Notes: a model not told the origin generated them from the sequence alone. Positions 15,240-24,029 are shown, counted from the first letter of the stretch. The stretch: 50,470 nt of DNA from Clostridiales bacterium (GCA_004554085.1 SFNY01000013.1:1-50470); one strand, 5' to 3'. Made by a program: numbers and translations.

Positions 15240-16573
15240 TGGATAGGCAGACCATCAGCGCCATCGCCACCGCCCCCGGCGAGGGCGGCATCGCCATCGT
15301 GCGGGTCAGCGGAAGCGACGCGCGGCGCATATTTGAAGCCTGCTTCCGGCCGGCGAAGGCGCGCGCAATCGAATCCCACCGCATGATGTACGGCCATGCC
15401 GTGGATGAAAATGGAAATGCGCTGGACGAGGTCATGGCGGTCTACTACGCCGCACCCAAAACCTACACCCGCGAGGACATGTTCGAGATTCAGTGCCACG
15501 GCGGCGGCGTGTGCGCGCGTCGGGTACTGGAGCGAACGATTCAGGCGGGCGCGAGGGCCGCTGCGCCGGGCGAATTCACCCGCAGGGCATTCCTGAACGG
15601 GCGCATCGATCTGAGCCGCGCAGAGGCCGTGATGCGGCTGATCGGCGCGAACTCCGAGGTGGCGGCGCGCGCGTCGCTGCGGCAGCTGGAGGGCGGCGTT
15701 TCGGGCTTCGTGCGGGACGCTTCGGAGCAATTGAAGGAATTTATGGCGCTGATCGAGGCCTGCACCGACTTTCCCGACGAGGTGGAGGAAACTGACGCGG
15801 CACAGCGCGTGCGTGATGGAGTGACGCAGGTCATCGCAGCCATCGAGGAGAGGTGCGACGAGCGCGGCGCGAAGCTGATTCGCGAGGGCGCGAGCATCGT
15901 GCTTGCGGGCCGGCCCAACGTAGGCAAGTCCTCGCTGATGAACGCGCTGCTCAGGCAGGAGCGCGCCATCGTGACCAGCGTGCCGGGAACCACCCGTGAC
16001 GTGCTCACCGAGCGCATCACGCTGGGCGGAATCACGGCGGAGCTGTCCGACACGGCGGGCCAGCGCAACACCGACGACCCCGTGGAGAAAATCGGCGTGG
16101 AGCGCGCGCGTCGGGCCGTGGAGACGGCGGACGTGGTGCTGGTGGTGCTGGACGGCTCCCAGGAACTTACGAACGAGGACGAGGCGCTGCTTGCGCAGGC
16201 GAAAAATGATCCGCGCTTCATCGTGTGCGTGAACAAGACCGACCTGCCCATGCAAATATCCGTGCCCGGTGCGCTGGAGATCAGCGCGGCGGAGGGCACG
16301 GGCGTTTCCGAGCTGGTTCGCCGCATGGAGGCGCGGGTGCGTCTGGAGGGCGGCATGGAGGATCGCATGACCCAGCAGCGGCACATCGACCTGGCCCGAA
16401 GGGCCGTGGCGGCGCTGAACCGGGCGGTGGAGGCCATCGACGTAGGGCTTGCGCTGGATATGGTCGAAATCGACCTGCGCGAGGCGCTTGGAGCGCTGTC
16501 GGAGATCACCGGCGAGGACGCGTCCGAGGAGGTCATCGACCGGGTATTTCAGAATTTCTGTGTTGGCAAGTGA
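15236..16573 (+). CDS. mnmE: tRNA modification GTPase MnmE (TrmE)
   Basis: A 445-residue GTPase that, with MnmG, builds the 5-carboxymethylaminomethyl group on U34 of certain tRNAs. The N-terminal folate-binding domain (TISAIATAPGEGGIAIVRVS) is followed by a helical domain and an inserted G domain near residues 220-375: GRPNVGKSSLMN (G1), TTRD (G2), DTAGQR (G3) and NKTD (G4). The C-terminal CVGK carries the essential Cys of the CxGK motif. It overlaps dnaN by four bases; mnmG and the usual rpmH-rnpA-yidC neighbours are absent from the window. Confidence 0.97.
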   Translation: MMDRQTISAIATAPGEGGIAIVRVSGSDARRIFEACFRPAKARAIESHRMMYGHAVDENGNALDEVMAVYYAAPKTYTREDMFEIQCHGGGVCARRVLERTIQAGARAAAPGEFTRRAFLNGRIDLSRAEAVMRLIGANSEVAARASLRQLEGGVSGFVRDASEQLKEFMALIEACTDFPDEVEETDAAQRVRDGVTQVIAAIEERCDERGAKLIREGASIVLAGRPNVGKSSLMNALLRQERAIVTSVPGTTRDVLTERITLGGITAELSDTAGQRNTDDPVEKIGVERARRAVETADVVLVVLDGSQELTNEDEALLAQAKNDPRFIVCVNKTDLPMQISVPGALEISAAEGTGVSELVRRMEARVRLEGGMEDRMTQQRHIDLARRAVAALNRAVEAIDVGLALDMVEIDLREALGALSEITGEDASEEVIDRVFQNFCVGK

Positions 16574-16627
16574 TTTTGCAGTTCAATACCCAATATGAGT
16601 ATTATGGGAAAGGAGAGGGAACAGAAC

Positions 16628-17491
16628 ATGCAAGAGCTGATCTCAAAGGTTGTACAGGAGATTTCCGATACCTGTTGTCGGGAAGAGATTTTTCAGCGCG
16701 GGCCGAAGCGGCAGATGCCCCAGCGGGATCAGATCATCCTGCTGATCAAGGAGCTGCGCAAGGTGATGTTTCCGGGCTACTTCAGCGACGAGAGCGACGA
16801 TTACTTCCTCGGCCACACGCTGAATCGGATCTGGAACATGCTCTATGCCCAGCTGAAGCTGGCCTTCTCCTACGGAAATCCGGATGCGGAGGCGGTCAAG
16901 GCGCGCGCGCAGCAGGTGTGCGAGGAATTCTTCGCGCAGATTCCTGAGATTCAGCGCATGCTGGTGAAGGACGTGGAGGCGGAATTCGAGGGCGATCCGG
17001 CGGCGCAGAGCCGCGCGGAGGTGATCTTCAGCTATCCGGGCCTGTTTGCGATCTTCGTCTATCGCGTGGCCCACGAGCTGTACCTGCGCAAGGTGCCCTT
17101 CATTCCGCGCATCATGACGGAGTACGCTCACAGCGGCACCGGAATCGACATCAACGCCGGCGCGCAGATCGGCGAATACTTCTTCATCGACCACGGCACG
17201 GGCATTGTCATCGGCGAGACCACAGAAATCGGCGCGCACGTGAAGCTCTATCAGGGCGTGACGCTGGGCGCGCTCTCCACCCGCAACGGGCAGATGCTCT
17301 CGGGCAAGAAGCGCCACCCCACCATCGAGGACAACGTGACCATCTACGCCAACGCCACCATCCTTGGCGGTGATACTGTGATCGGTGAGGGCGCGGTGAT
17401 CGGCGGCAACACCTTCATCACCTGGCCTGTGGCGAAGCACGCCAAGGTCACCCGGGACATGGAGCCGCCCAAGAACAATTGCGAGAAGTAG
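16628..17491 (+). CDS. Serine O-acetyltransferase (EpsC/CysE type)
   Basis: A 287-residue enzyme that makes O-acetylserine from serine and acetyl-CoA, the first step of cysteine synthesis. The start at 16628 follows GGAGAGGGAACAGAAC; an ATG at 16595 has no such site. A helical N-terminal domain (residues 1-160) precedes the left-handed beta-helix with hexapeptide repeats (SGTGIDINAGAQIGEYFFID, then GTGIVIGETTEIG and YQGVTLGALS). The catalytic His should be that in FIDHGTG. No cysK is next to it, so it stands alone between mnmE and a repeat-filled convergent junction. Confidence 0.92.
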   Translation: MQELISKVVQEISDTCCREEIFQRGPKRQMPQRDQIILLIKELRKVMFPGYFSDESDDYFLGHTLNRIWNMLYAQLKLAFSYGNPDAEAVKARAQQVCEEFFAQIPEIQRMLVKDVEAEFEGDPAAQSRAEVIFSYPGLFAIFVYRVAHELYLRKVPFIPRIMTEYAHSGTGIDINAGAQIGEYFFIDHGTGIVIGETTEIGAHVKLYQGVTLGALSTRNGQMLSGKKRHPTIEDNVTIYANATILGGDTVIGEGAVIGGNTFITWPVAKHAKVTRDMEPPKNNCEK

Positions 17492-17499
17492 TGCATTAG

Positions 17500-17812
17500 A
17501 GGAACGCTTAGGGAGCTCTGCCCCCTATAACCCCCGCTGAACGCACCGGCCGCACTGCAAAGCGTTGCAGCGGCCGGCAGCGCGCCGAGGAAATTGAGAA
17601 TTTCCCGGCGGCTGGTCGCGCTTGCCGAAAGCAGTCGCTCCATGCAAAGCATGTAGCGACCTGCCCACTGCTGGATTCATGAATCGCAGTGGGCAGCCCG
17701 TCACCGCTGATGCGGGGACGGGTGCATAAAGGCAGTAGCGCGACTGCTATAAGGGCATGATGCCCTTAAGAATCCTCAATAAGCGACGCTACGCGCCGCT
17801 GGAAAAAATTAT
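17500..17812. repeat. Family 1 mosaic palindromic repeat, copy 2 (expanded)
   Basis: This copy fills most of the convergent gap 17492-17899. It opens with GAACGCTTAGGG nine bases after the acetyltransferase stop and ends with the segment AAGCGACGCTACGCGCCGCT, identical to one inside copy 1; the right half of the element is missing. Between these lie extra palindromes, including CCGGCCG..CGGCCGG with inner CTGCAA/TTGCAG (17546-17577), GGAAATT-GAG-AATTTCC, CTGCCCACTGC..GCAGTGGGCAG (17661-17696), CCCGTC/GACGGG and AAGGGCATGATGCCCTT (17751). Confidence 0.8.
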
Positions 17813-17852
17813 GAAACTGTGCAGCATTACACAATCGCGTCCCATGGCGCGC

Positions 17853-17895
17853 ATGACAAAGGGAGCACATCGCACGGATGTGCTCCCCTTGTCAT
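17853..17895 (-). terminator. Strong hairpin terminator after the isochorismatase-like gene
   Basis: An 18-bp stem with one mismatch (ATGACAA-A-GGGAGCACAT against its complement) and a seven-base loop, five bases beyond the stop at 17900. The flank CATATATTTATT on the plus strand suggests it may work in both directions. Confidence 0.75.
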
Positions 17896-17899
17896 ATAT

Positions 17900-18430
17900 T
17901 TATTCTCCTACGATTGTAATTTGGCAGCTCCGCATGGTCGCAAGCGCGGCCTGGTGGGTTGCGGGGGTCACGCCTGCGCAGCAGCTCGCGTCCACATAAA
18001 GCTCCATCTCCGGATAGGTGGCCTTCACCAGCAGCGCGTTGCTGACCACGCAGATGTCGGTGCACAGGCCGACGAACTCCGCCGTGAAGTCCTCGCCCTC
18101 CGCCAGCCTTCCCACCACCTGCGGAAGCTCCACCGAGCCGAAGGTGGGCTTTTCGATGCGGGTGCATCTCTTTCCCGCAAGCGCAGTCTCCACCCGGTCA
18201 TTGAGCTGCCAGCCGGGCGTTCCCTTGATGCAGTGGGGAACGGGCAGCTTTCTGCCCTCGGCGGTCTGCATGTAATTTTCCCCGTGGGTGTCGTAGGTGA
18301 CGATGATCTCGCCGTCAAAGGCCTCGATCTTGCGCGCCACGTTCTCCACGATGGCCTGGGCCTCGCTCGTGCCCAGCGCGCCGTCCACGAAGTCCTTCTG
18401 CATGTCCACGACGATCAAAAATTTCTTCAT
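17900..18430 (-). CDS. Cysteine hydrolase of the isochorismatase/nicotinamidase family
   Basis: A 176-residue alpha/beta hydrolase. The N-terminal LIVVDMQKDFVDG gives the catalytic Asp, a Lys should lie in the RIEKPTFGS segment, and the nucleophile Cys is in EFVGLCTDICVVSNAL (near 124). These fit nicotinamidase PncA-like enzymes, which feed nicotinate into NAD salvage, but isochorismatase or other amidase activity cannot be excluded; a substrate-defining metal site is only partly visible. It lies 18 bases after a histidine kinase gene on the same strand. Confidence 0.87.
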   Translation of the reverse strand: MKKFLIVVDMQKDFVDGALGTSEAQAIVENVARKIEAFDGEIIVTYDTHGENYMQTAEGRKLPVPHCIKGTPGWQLNDRVETALAGKRCTRIEKPTFGSVELPQVVGRLAEGEDFTAEFVGLCTDICVVSNALLVKATYPEMELYVDASCCAGVTPATHQAALATMRSCQITIVGE

Positions 18431-18448
18431 ATGTCTTGTCCTCCGGTC

Positions 18449-19945
18449 TTAGCTTGCCTGTTCCTCCGACGCGGGCGGGTTGCGGTGCACGGTGAAGCTG
18501 AACGCGCTGCCCACGCCCTTTTCGCTCTCCACCCAGATCTGCTCGTCCATGCGGTTCAAAAGCTCCTTGGCGATGGAGAGGCCAAGCCCGCTGCCCTTGC
18601 CGCTGTGGGCCTTGTCCACCTTGTAGAAGCGGTCAAACACGTAGGGCAGATCCTGCTCCGAGATGCCGATGCCGGTGTCCCGCACGGTGATGGTGACCTT
18701 CTCATCATCCCAGCCCACATGGACGTTCACGCTGCCCGCCTCGGTGTACTTGATGGCGTTGTCCAGTAGGATGATGAACATCTGCTCCACGCGGTCGGCG
18801 TTGGCCCACACGCTGGGGCAGCCGGTGAGGTCGGTCTCGATGTTCAATTGCAGGCCGTGCTCCTCCGCGATGGAGTTGTAGCGGTCGCACACGTCGTAGA
18901 TCAAATCGTCCAGCTGCATGCGCCTCTTTTCGATGGCCACGCCGCCGCTCTGCAGGCGGGACAGCTCCAGCTGGTCGTTGATGAGCCTGGACAGGCGCAT
19001 GACCTCCCGCAGGATGATGTCGTAGTAGCGCATGCGGTCCTCTTCCTTGGTGACCATGCCCTCCTTGAGAGGTTCCACCAGCGCGCGAACGGCGGTCAGC
19101 GGCGTGCGCAGCTCGTGGGAGACGTTAGACACGTACTCGCGCCGCGTGCGCTCCAGGCGCTCCATCTGGGTGACGTCGCTGAACAGGCCCACCGCGCCGG
19201 CGGTGGCGCCGATCTCGTCCACGATGGGCGTGATCGTCATGCGCAGGGTCATCTCCCGGTGGTTGAAGGTGCGGGTCACGGCCTCGCCGGACTTGATCAC
19301 CGCGTCGAAGTCCTCCCACACGGACTTGTCCGGCACGTACTTCATGCGCGCGTCCGGCAGGCCCACGGAGACCTTCTTCTGCTCGAACATGCCCTCGATG
19401 GCGGGGTTGATGTGGGTGATCTGGCCCTGCGCGTCGATGGCGATGATGCCCTCCGAGAGGCCGTTGAGCATGTGTTTCAGGCGATTGCGCTCCACGATGA
19501 GCATGTACATGTTGCGGCTGAGCTGGTAGGATAGGTTGTTGAGCGCCTCGGCCAGCTCGCCCATCTCGCCGGGCATGTCCTCGTCGGCATGGGCGTCGAA
19601 GTCGCCGCCGGAGACCTTCACGGCCACGTCCCGCAAAGACGAAATCTGGCGGATGCTCTTCATCAGAATCCACTTGCTCAGCGGCCACGCGGCGGCGCAG
19701 GCTGCGATGAAGCCGGTCAGCAGCCCGATGAGCGAAGCAAAGCGCCCCGCGCCGAGCCTGTCGGCCAGGTGAAAGACGGGCGAACCCACCAGCACCGCCA
19801 CCAGAAATTCTGCGGCGGTAAAGAGCACAGCGCGCTGGATCAGCACGCTGTGACTGTTTTTCCTGTTCTTGCGGGAAGCATCCTTCGGTTCATCCGCAGC
19901 GCCCGCGGACGGACGGCTCCCCGGAAGAGAGCGAAAGCGCCTCAT
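18449..19945 (-). CDS. Sensor histidine kinase (PhoR/WalK-like)
   Basis: A 498-residue membrane kinase. After a polar N-tail there are two membrane helices (about residues 37-58 and 68-92) with only a very short outside loop, then a HAMP linker (to about 140), a PAS domain (about 155-265), the dimer/phospho-acceptor motif NVSHELRTPLTAVRAL, and the ATPase domain with LLDNAIKYTEAG (N box), VRDTGIGIS (G1) and GSGLGLSIAKELL (G2). The small loop suggests sensing in the membrane or cytosol. Its start overlaps the regulator gene stop by one base, a standard two-component operon. Stimulus unknown. Confidence 0.93.
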   Translation of the reverse strand: MRRFRSLPGSRPSAGAADEPKDASRKNRKNSHSVLIQRAVLFTAAEFLVAVLVGSPVFHLADRLGAGRFASLIGLLTGFIAACAAAWPLSKWILMKSIRQISSLRDVAVKVSGGDFDAHADEDMPGEMGELAEALNNLSYQLSRNMYMLIVERNRLKHMLNGLSEGIIAIDAQGQITHINPAIEGMFEQKKVSVGLPDARMKYVPDKSVWEDFDAVIKSGEAVTRTFNHREMTLRMTITPIVDEIGATAGAVGLFSDVTQMERLERTRREYVSNVSHELRTPLTAVRALVEPLKEGMVTKEEDRMRYYDIILREVMRLSRLINDQLELSRLQSGGVAIEKRRMQLDDLIYDVCDRYNSIAEEHGLQLNIETDLTGCPSVWANADRVEQMFIILLDNAIKYTEAGSVNVHVGWDDEKVTITVRDTGIGISEQDLPYVFDRFYKVDKAHSGKGSGLGLSIAKELLNRMDEQIWVESEKGVGSAFSFTVHRNPPASEEQAS

Positions 19946-20640
19946 TATGCATTGACCTCAAAGCGGTAGCCCACGCCGTACACCGTCTTGAGCGCCCACG
20001 GAACGTTCTCCTGGGGCAGCTTCTGGCGGATGCGCTTGATGTGCGCGTCCACGGTGCGGGTGTCTCCGAAGTAATCGTAGCCCCATACGCGGGAGAGAAT
20101 CTGTTCGCGGCTGAACACCTGGCCCACGTTGGAGCACAGCATGTGCAGGATCTCGACCTCCTTGGGCGTGCAGGGAATCACCTTGCCGGCGGCCTTGACC
20201 TGATAGTTCTCCAGGCTGATCTCCAGCTGCGGCAGGCGGATGATGGAGGAATCCTCGTCGCCGGTCTTTTCGCTGAAGCGCCTGAGCACCGCCTTGATGC
20301 GGGCCAGCACCTCGCGCGGGGAGAAGGGCTTGACGATGTAGTCGTCCGCGCCGAGCTCCAGTCCCAGGATGCGGTCGATCTCCTCGCCCTTGGCGGTGAG
20401 CATGATGATGGGCATGGAGCTGTTCTGACGGATCTGTCGGCACACGTCCAGGCCGGAGACCTTCGGCATCATCAGATCCAGTACCATCAGATCGGGATGG
20501 AGGCTCTCGAACAATTCGAGTGCCTGCTGGCCGTCATACGCGCTCTGGTGCTCATAGCCCTCGCTGCCCAGATACAGGCCCAGCGACTCGTGAACCACCG
20601 GATCGTCGTCTGCGATCAGAATAAGAGGATACATTGACAT
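19945..20640 (-). CDS. OmpR/PhoB-family response regulator
   Basis: A 231-residue DNA-binding regulator paired with the kinase that follows. The receiver has the acidic pair LIADDDPVV, the phosphorylation site LMVLDLMMP (Asp near 55) and the switch Lys in IVKPFSPREVLARI. The C-terminal winged helix (about 135-229) contains LSRVWGYDYFGDTRTVDAHI. The start at 20640 is chosen because GGGGTGG lies five to six bases upstream and the extra N-terminal residues of a longer reading are not typical. It is driven by the promoter at 20673-20701. Confidence 0.95.
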   Translation of the reverse strand: MSMYPLILIADDDPVVHESLGLYLGSEGYEHQSAYDGQQALELFESLHPDLMVLDLMMPKVSGLDVCRQIRQNSSMPIIMLTAKGEEIDRILGLELGADDYIVKPFSPREVLARIKAVLRRFSEKTGDEDSSIIRLPQLEISLENYQVKAAGKVIPCTPKEVEILHMLCSNVGQVFSREQILSRVWGYDYFGDTRTVDAHIKRIRQKLPQENVPWALKTVYGVGYRFEVNA

Positions 20641-20672
20641 GAAACCACCCCAATTTTCACATTTGTACATTT

Positions 20673-20701
20673 ATTATATACATGAAACGCAACATATGCA
20701 A
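20673..20701 (-). promoter_or_regulatory. Promoter of the two-component operon
   Basis: On the minus strand TTGCAT (20696-20701) and TATAAT (20673-20678) with 17 bases between, 33 bases upstream of the regulator ATG. Confidence 0.78.
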
Positions 20702-20826
20702 CCTTTCTAGCAAGAAGCCTAATTTTCTTCAAATTCGACAGAACTTCGCCCGGTTTTTCCCGGCATATTTTCACCCGTTCGCGCGAAGAATATTTGCGAA
20801 ATTCAAGGACGGAGGCGGTTAGACAA

Positions 20827-21285
20827 ATGAATCCCACGCAGAGGCTTTTGCAGGCCATCGCGGAGAACGGGCACACGGGGGTGAACGCCTGTGAGCAGCT
20901 GCTCAAGCGCACGGCGGATGCGGAGCTGCGCAACGAGCTGGTGCTGGAGCGCCAGCACTACTTTGACGCCATGCGCGACGCGGAGAACCTGCTGCTGATG
21001 CAGGGCATTGCGCCCCGGAGGCCCGGCCCCGCCGCGCAGATGGGGCTGTGGATGGGCATGCAGATCAACACCATCGCGGACCGGTCGGCCTCGCACATCG
21101 CGGATATCGTGATTCAGGGGGCAACCATGGGCGTGGTGGAGCTGACCAAGGCGCGCAACTCCAACCCGGACGCGGACGCGCAGGCCCAGGGCATCGCGTC
21201 GTTCCTGATTACGAAGCAGCAGGAGGCCATCGACCGGCTGAAGCGCTTTCTGGCGGAAAAACAGACGGTGAAGCAGGGCAGCTAA
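20827..21285 (+). CDS. Small helical protein of unknown function
   Basis: A 152-residue, almost fully alpha-helical protein that I cannot assign. GGAGGCGG eight bases before ATG 20827 sets the start; an ATG at 20794 lacks a site. Helices of about 25-30 residues (LLQAIAENGHTGVNACEQLL, ELRNELVLERQHYFDAMRDA) look like a four-helix bundle of the ferritin-like kind, yet the paired ExxH metal ligands of true ferritins are not clear. A Gly/Met segment near the middle (MGLWMGMQINTIADR) may be amphipathic. It is divergent from the two-component operon and has its own terminator at 21308. Confidence 0.72.
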   Translation: MNPTQRLLQAIAENGHTGVNACEQLLKRTADAELRNELVLERQHYFDAMRDAENLLLMQGIAPRRPGPAAQMGLWMGMQINTIADRSASHIADIVIQGATMGVVELTKARNSNPDADAQAQGIASFLITKQQEAIDRLKRFLAEKQTVKQGS

Positions 21286-21307
21286 CAGAATCGTGCGGAA
21301 CTTTTAA

Positions 21308-21346
21308 CGGTGAACCGAAAGAATTTCCGGTTTCACCGCTTTTTCT
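21308..21346 (+). terminator. Intrinsic terminator
   Basis: CGGTGAACCG and CGGTTTCACCG pair with one bulge around AAAGAATTTC, followed by CTTTTTCTT, 23 bases past the stop of the helical protein gene. Confidence 0.82.
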
Positions 21347-21435
21347 TAATGGTATCGATGCAGGAACATGCTATAATCCTCCCATTCAAAAACTCTTTGA
21401 TTCAAAAATTCCATATATAGGGAGAGCGATGCGTC

Positions 21436-22491
21436 TTGCAAGACAAACAACTTTGGCTGCAACCGGACTACTTTGAGGGCTTCAAGTGCAAGTGCGGCGC
21501 GTGCCGCAACTGCTGCTGCACCGGCTGGGACATCGCCGTGGGGATGGAGGAGTACTTCCGTCTGATCGGCATGGAGTGCCCGGAGGAGATACACCGCCGA
21601 TTGGAGTGCGCGTTCCGCGTGCCGGATGTGCCGTCGCCCGAGCGCTTCCGCCTGATTTCGCCCAACTGGCTGGGGGAATGCCCGATGCACGACGCGGATG
21701 GGCTGTGCATGATTCAAAGGGACCTGGGGGAAGCGGCGCTGCCGGAAATCTGCCGCATGTACCCGCGCTGCCTGAAGAAGGAGGGCAGCCTGCATGAGGC
21801 GCTGTGCTCCAACAGCTGCGAGGCGGTGGTCGAGCTGCTGATGCGGCCGGAGCATCTGCGGTTTTCCTTTGTGGAGATGGACGTGAAAACGGAGATTGAG
21901 GCCCGGGCCGACGGCGAGATGCTGAATCTGGGCAAGCGGACGGTGGAGCTCCTTCAGGAGGACGCTGGTTCGCTGAATGCGCGCATCGGAAAGATTTGCG
22001 GCGCAATCGCGGGCGATGCGGGCTATGTGTCCAAGAAAGCGTCAATTTCAGAAGGTTTGCGGGTGTTGACGGGAGCGCTCACGGTGCTTTCGGAGGATTC
22101 GGAGGCGCTCAGGCGCTTTGCAGCCGAGACAATTGCGCGCTACGGCGCGGAGAATCCCGACGCGACGGAAAATTATTCCGCGGATGCGCGCCGGTTTGAG
22201 GAGAGATTTCCCGGGTGGATGCGCTGGTACGAGAACATCCTGGCCAACCACCTGGTTTACATGAACCTGCCCTGGGTGGACGACCGCTTGAAGCCGGAGC
22301 AGGCGCGGTCGGGCCTGTGCATGACCTACGCCGCCATGCGGGCGATGGGCGCGGCCTATACCTTCGAGCGCGGCAGTCGCGATGATCTGGCCGATGCGCT
22401 TGCGGGCCTGTTCCGCTTGGTGGAGCACAGTCCCTTCTATTACAATGCGTTCGTGCTGGTGAAGGAGCCGTCATGCCTGCTGGCACTGTGA
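21436..22491 (+). CDS. FliB-like cysteine-cluster protein (flagellin lysine N-methylase family)
   Basis: A 351-residue protein that starts with TTG at 21436 (GGGAGAG upstream). Its N-terminus has CKCGACRNCCCTGWD (residues 15-29), the CxxCxxCC cluster of the FliB/YkgJ families, and more Cys follow in GECPMHDADGLC and LPEICRMYPRC. FliB methylates flagellin lysines in Salmonella; many gut Clostridia without flagella carry FliB-like genes, so the substrate is probably something else. No flagellar gene lies in the window. A hairpin terminator follows at 22564. Confidence 0.82.
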   Translation: MQDKQLWLQPDYFEGFKCKCGACRNCCCTGWDIAVGMEEYFRLIGMECPEEIHRRLECAFRVPDVPSPERFRLISPNWLGECPMHDADGLCMIQRDLGEAALPEICRMYPRCLKKEGSLHEALCSNSCEAVVELLMRPEHLRFSFVEMDVKTEIEARADGEMLNLGKRTVELLQEDAGSLNARIGKICGAIAGDAGYVSKKASISEGLRVLTGALTVLSEDSEALRRFAAETIARYGAENPDATENYSADARRFEERFPGWMRWYENILANHLVYMNLPWVDDRLKPEQARSGLCMTYAAMRAMGAAYTFERGSRDDLADALAGLFRLVEHSPFYYNAFVLVKEPSCLLAL

Positions 22492-22528
22492 ATATAGGAA
22501 GGAATTGTCTCAAAACGAAATATTGTAG

Positions 22529-22551
22529 GTCGGGGCGCCTTCACCCCGCCG
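22529..22551. repeat. Single REP-like palindrome
   Basis: GGTCGGGGCGCCTTCACCCCGCC, a shorter relative of the palindromes at 7401, in the gap between the FliB-like and deacetylase genes. Confidence 0.55.
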
Positions 22552-22563
22552 CATAGCAATTGT

Positions 22564-22609
22564 GGAGCTGTATCAAAACGGGGAAAATGTTTTGAGAGGG
22601 CTCCTTTTT
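22564..22609 (+). terminator. Intrinsic terminator after the FliB-like gene
   Basis: Nested pairs GGAGC/GCTCC and TCAAAAC/GTTTTGA with a nine-base inner loop, followed by TTTTT. Confidence 0.78.
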
Positions 22610-22652
22610 CAGTGGAAGAAGCATTCTTCACAGGAATGCACCGGAAATGTCC

Positions 22653-22681
22653 TTGAAAGCCGTGTGCACATCTGTTATACT
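22653..22681 (+). promoter_or_regulatory. Promoter of the deacetylase gene
   Basis: TTGAAA (22653-22658), 17 bases, TATACT (22676-22681). Transcription would begin near 22688, on or after an in-frame ATG at 22687, which argues for the start at 22732. Confidence 0.8.
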
Positions 22682-22731
22682 GATAAATGGAAATTTATCG
22701 TCAGAATTTACTCAGTCAGGAGTTTGAATAT

Positions 22732-24006
22732 ATGCCCAGTCGTGAAAAGAGAGCGATGCGCAGGAGGCGCGGATACGGCGTGCTGTCGGCGCTGATCGTG
22801 CTGCTGATGCTGGTTGCCGTGGCACTGGTGGTGATCCTGGTCAACGGCGGCGTGCAGCAGGGCCCACAGGGCGGCGACGTGGCGCTCCGGCCCGACGCCA
22901 CGGATTTCGTGGATTCCCGGGGCGCGACCCCCGAGCCGCTGGTGCTGGGCGCGGATCTGCAGACCGCGCAGGCTCTCCGGGAGAGCGCCGAGCCTTCGCA
23001 GACCGAAGCGGCGGAGCCCGTCGCAGAGCCCGAGCCGACTGCGGCGCAGTCCGGCGGCAACCGCCTGGTTCCCGAGCCGCTGGAAGGCGACTACTACCTG
23101 CCCATCTTCGACCGTGCGCTGCGCACCCCGGACGACGAAATGATGATCGCCATCACCGTGGACGACTGCAACGAGCCCGAGGTGTTTTCCCAGATCGTGG
23201 AGATCGCCCGGCGGTACGACGCGATGCTGACGCTGTTCCCCACCGGCGAGGCGCTGATGAGCGAGGGCATGGCGGAGGGCTTTCGCACCTGCGTGCTGCG
23301 CTACGGCTACGAGCTGGAGAACCACAGCTACAGCCACAAGAAGGAATACCAGCTCTCCAACGGCGAGCTTGCGCTGCAATTGTGGAAGCAGAGCATTGCG
23401 GCCAGCTATGTGGTGGGCAAGGATTACGAGCAGCACTTCTACCGCCCGTATTTCGACAACAGCAAGTACGACCAGCGCACCCACTTCTTCATCAACAAGC
23501 TGGGCTATGCGGGCGTGGCCAGCTACAGCTACTCCTACAAGGGTATGACCGCCGAGCAGCTGATCGACACGCTGGAGAACGGCAACATCTATCAGTTCGA
23601 CATGACGGAGAAGTCCATGGAGGTCTTCGAGACCTTCATACAGGAGGCCAGCCGGAAGGGCTACAAGCTGGTGACCATGAACAAGCTGTTCGGCCTGAAT
23701 GAGGACGTGGTGGGCGACAAGCTGACCATCGATCAGCAGACCCTGCCCACGATGGACGATTACGTGTCCACCTACTACGACCTCAAGCTGAACTACCGCA
23801 CCAACGCGGTCTACAGTCTTCAGGCGCGTCTGGCGGAGCTGGGCTATCTGACCGATGAAGCCGCCAAGCCCGACGGCCTGTACGGCGCGAACACCAGCAT
23901 CGCCGTGAGCGCCTTCCAGGCGAAGATCGGCGAGGCCGCCACAGGCAACGCCACCGTGAACACCCAGGAGAGGCTGTTCGCGCTGAATGCACCATTGGCG
24001 GGCTAG
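22732..24006 (+). CDS. Membrane-anchored NodB-type polysaccharide deacetylase with peptidoglycan-binding domain
   Basis: A 424-residue envelope protein. One membrane anchor (about residues 18-40) is followed by a Ser/Glu/Pro-rich spacer to about residue 115. The NodB-like domain shows IAITVDDCNEPE (the Asp pair), ENHSYSHKK (His metal ligands) and FYRPYFDNS; the usual TFDDG is changed to TVDDC, so activity is likely but not certain. The C-terminal 75 residues resemble a PG_binding_1 repeat (LQARLAELGYL, then DGLYGANTSIAVSAFQ). The expected role is deacetylation of peptidoglycan or another cell-surface glycan. AGGAG precedes ATG 22732. Confidence 0.88.
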   Translation: MPSREKRAMRRRRGYGVLSALIVLLMLVAVALVVILVNGGVQQGPQGGDVALRPDATDFVDSRGATPEPLVLGADLQTAQALRESAEPSQTEAAEPVAEPEPTAAQSGGNRLVPEPLEGDYYLPIFDRALRTPDDEMMIAITVDDCNEPEVFSQIVEIARRYDAMLTLFPTGEALMSEGMAEGFRTCVLRYGYELENHSYSHKKEYQLSNGELALQLWKQSIAASYVVGKDYEQHFYRPYFDNSKYDQRTHFFINKLGYAGVASYSYSYKGMTAEQLIDTLENGNIYQFDMTEKSMEVFETFIQEASRKGYKLVTMNKLFGLNEDVVGDKLTIDQQTLPTMDDYVSTYYDLKLNYRTNAVYSLQARLAELGYLTDEAAKPDGLYGANTSIAVSAFQAKIGEAATGNATVNTQERLFALNAPLAG

Positions 24007-24029
24007 GCCCGCTGCTACATGCCTGTCGG

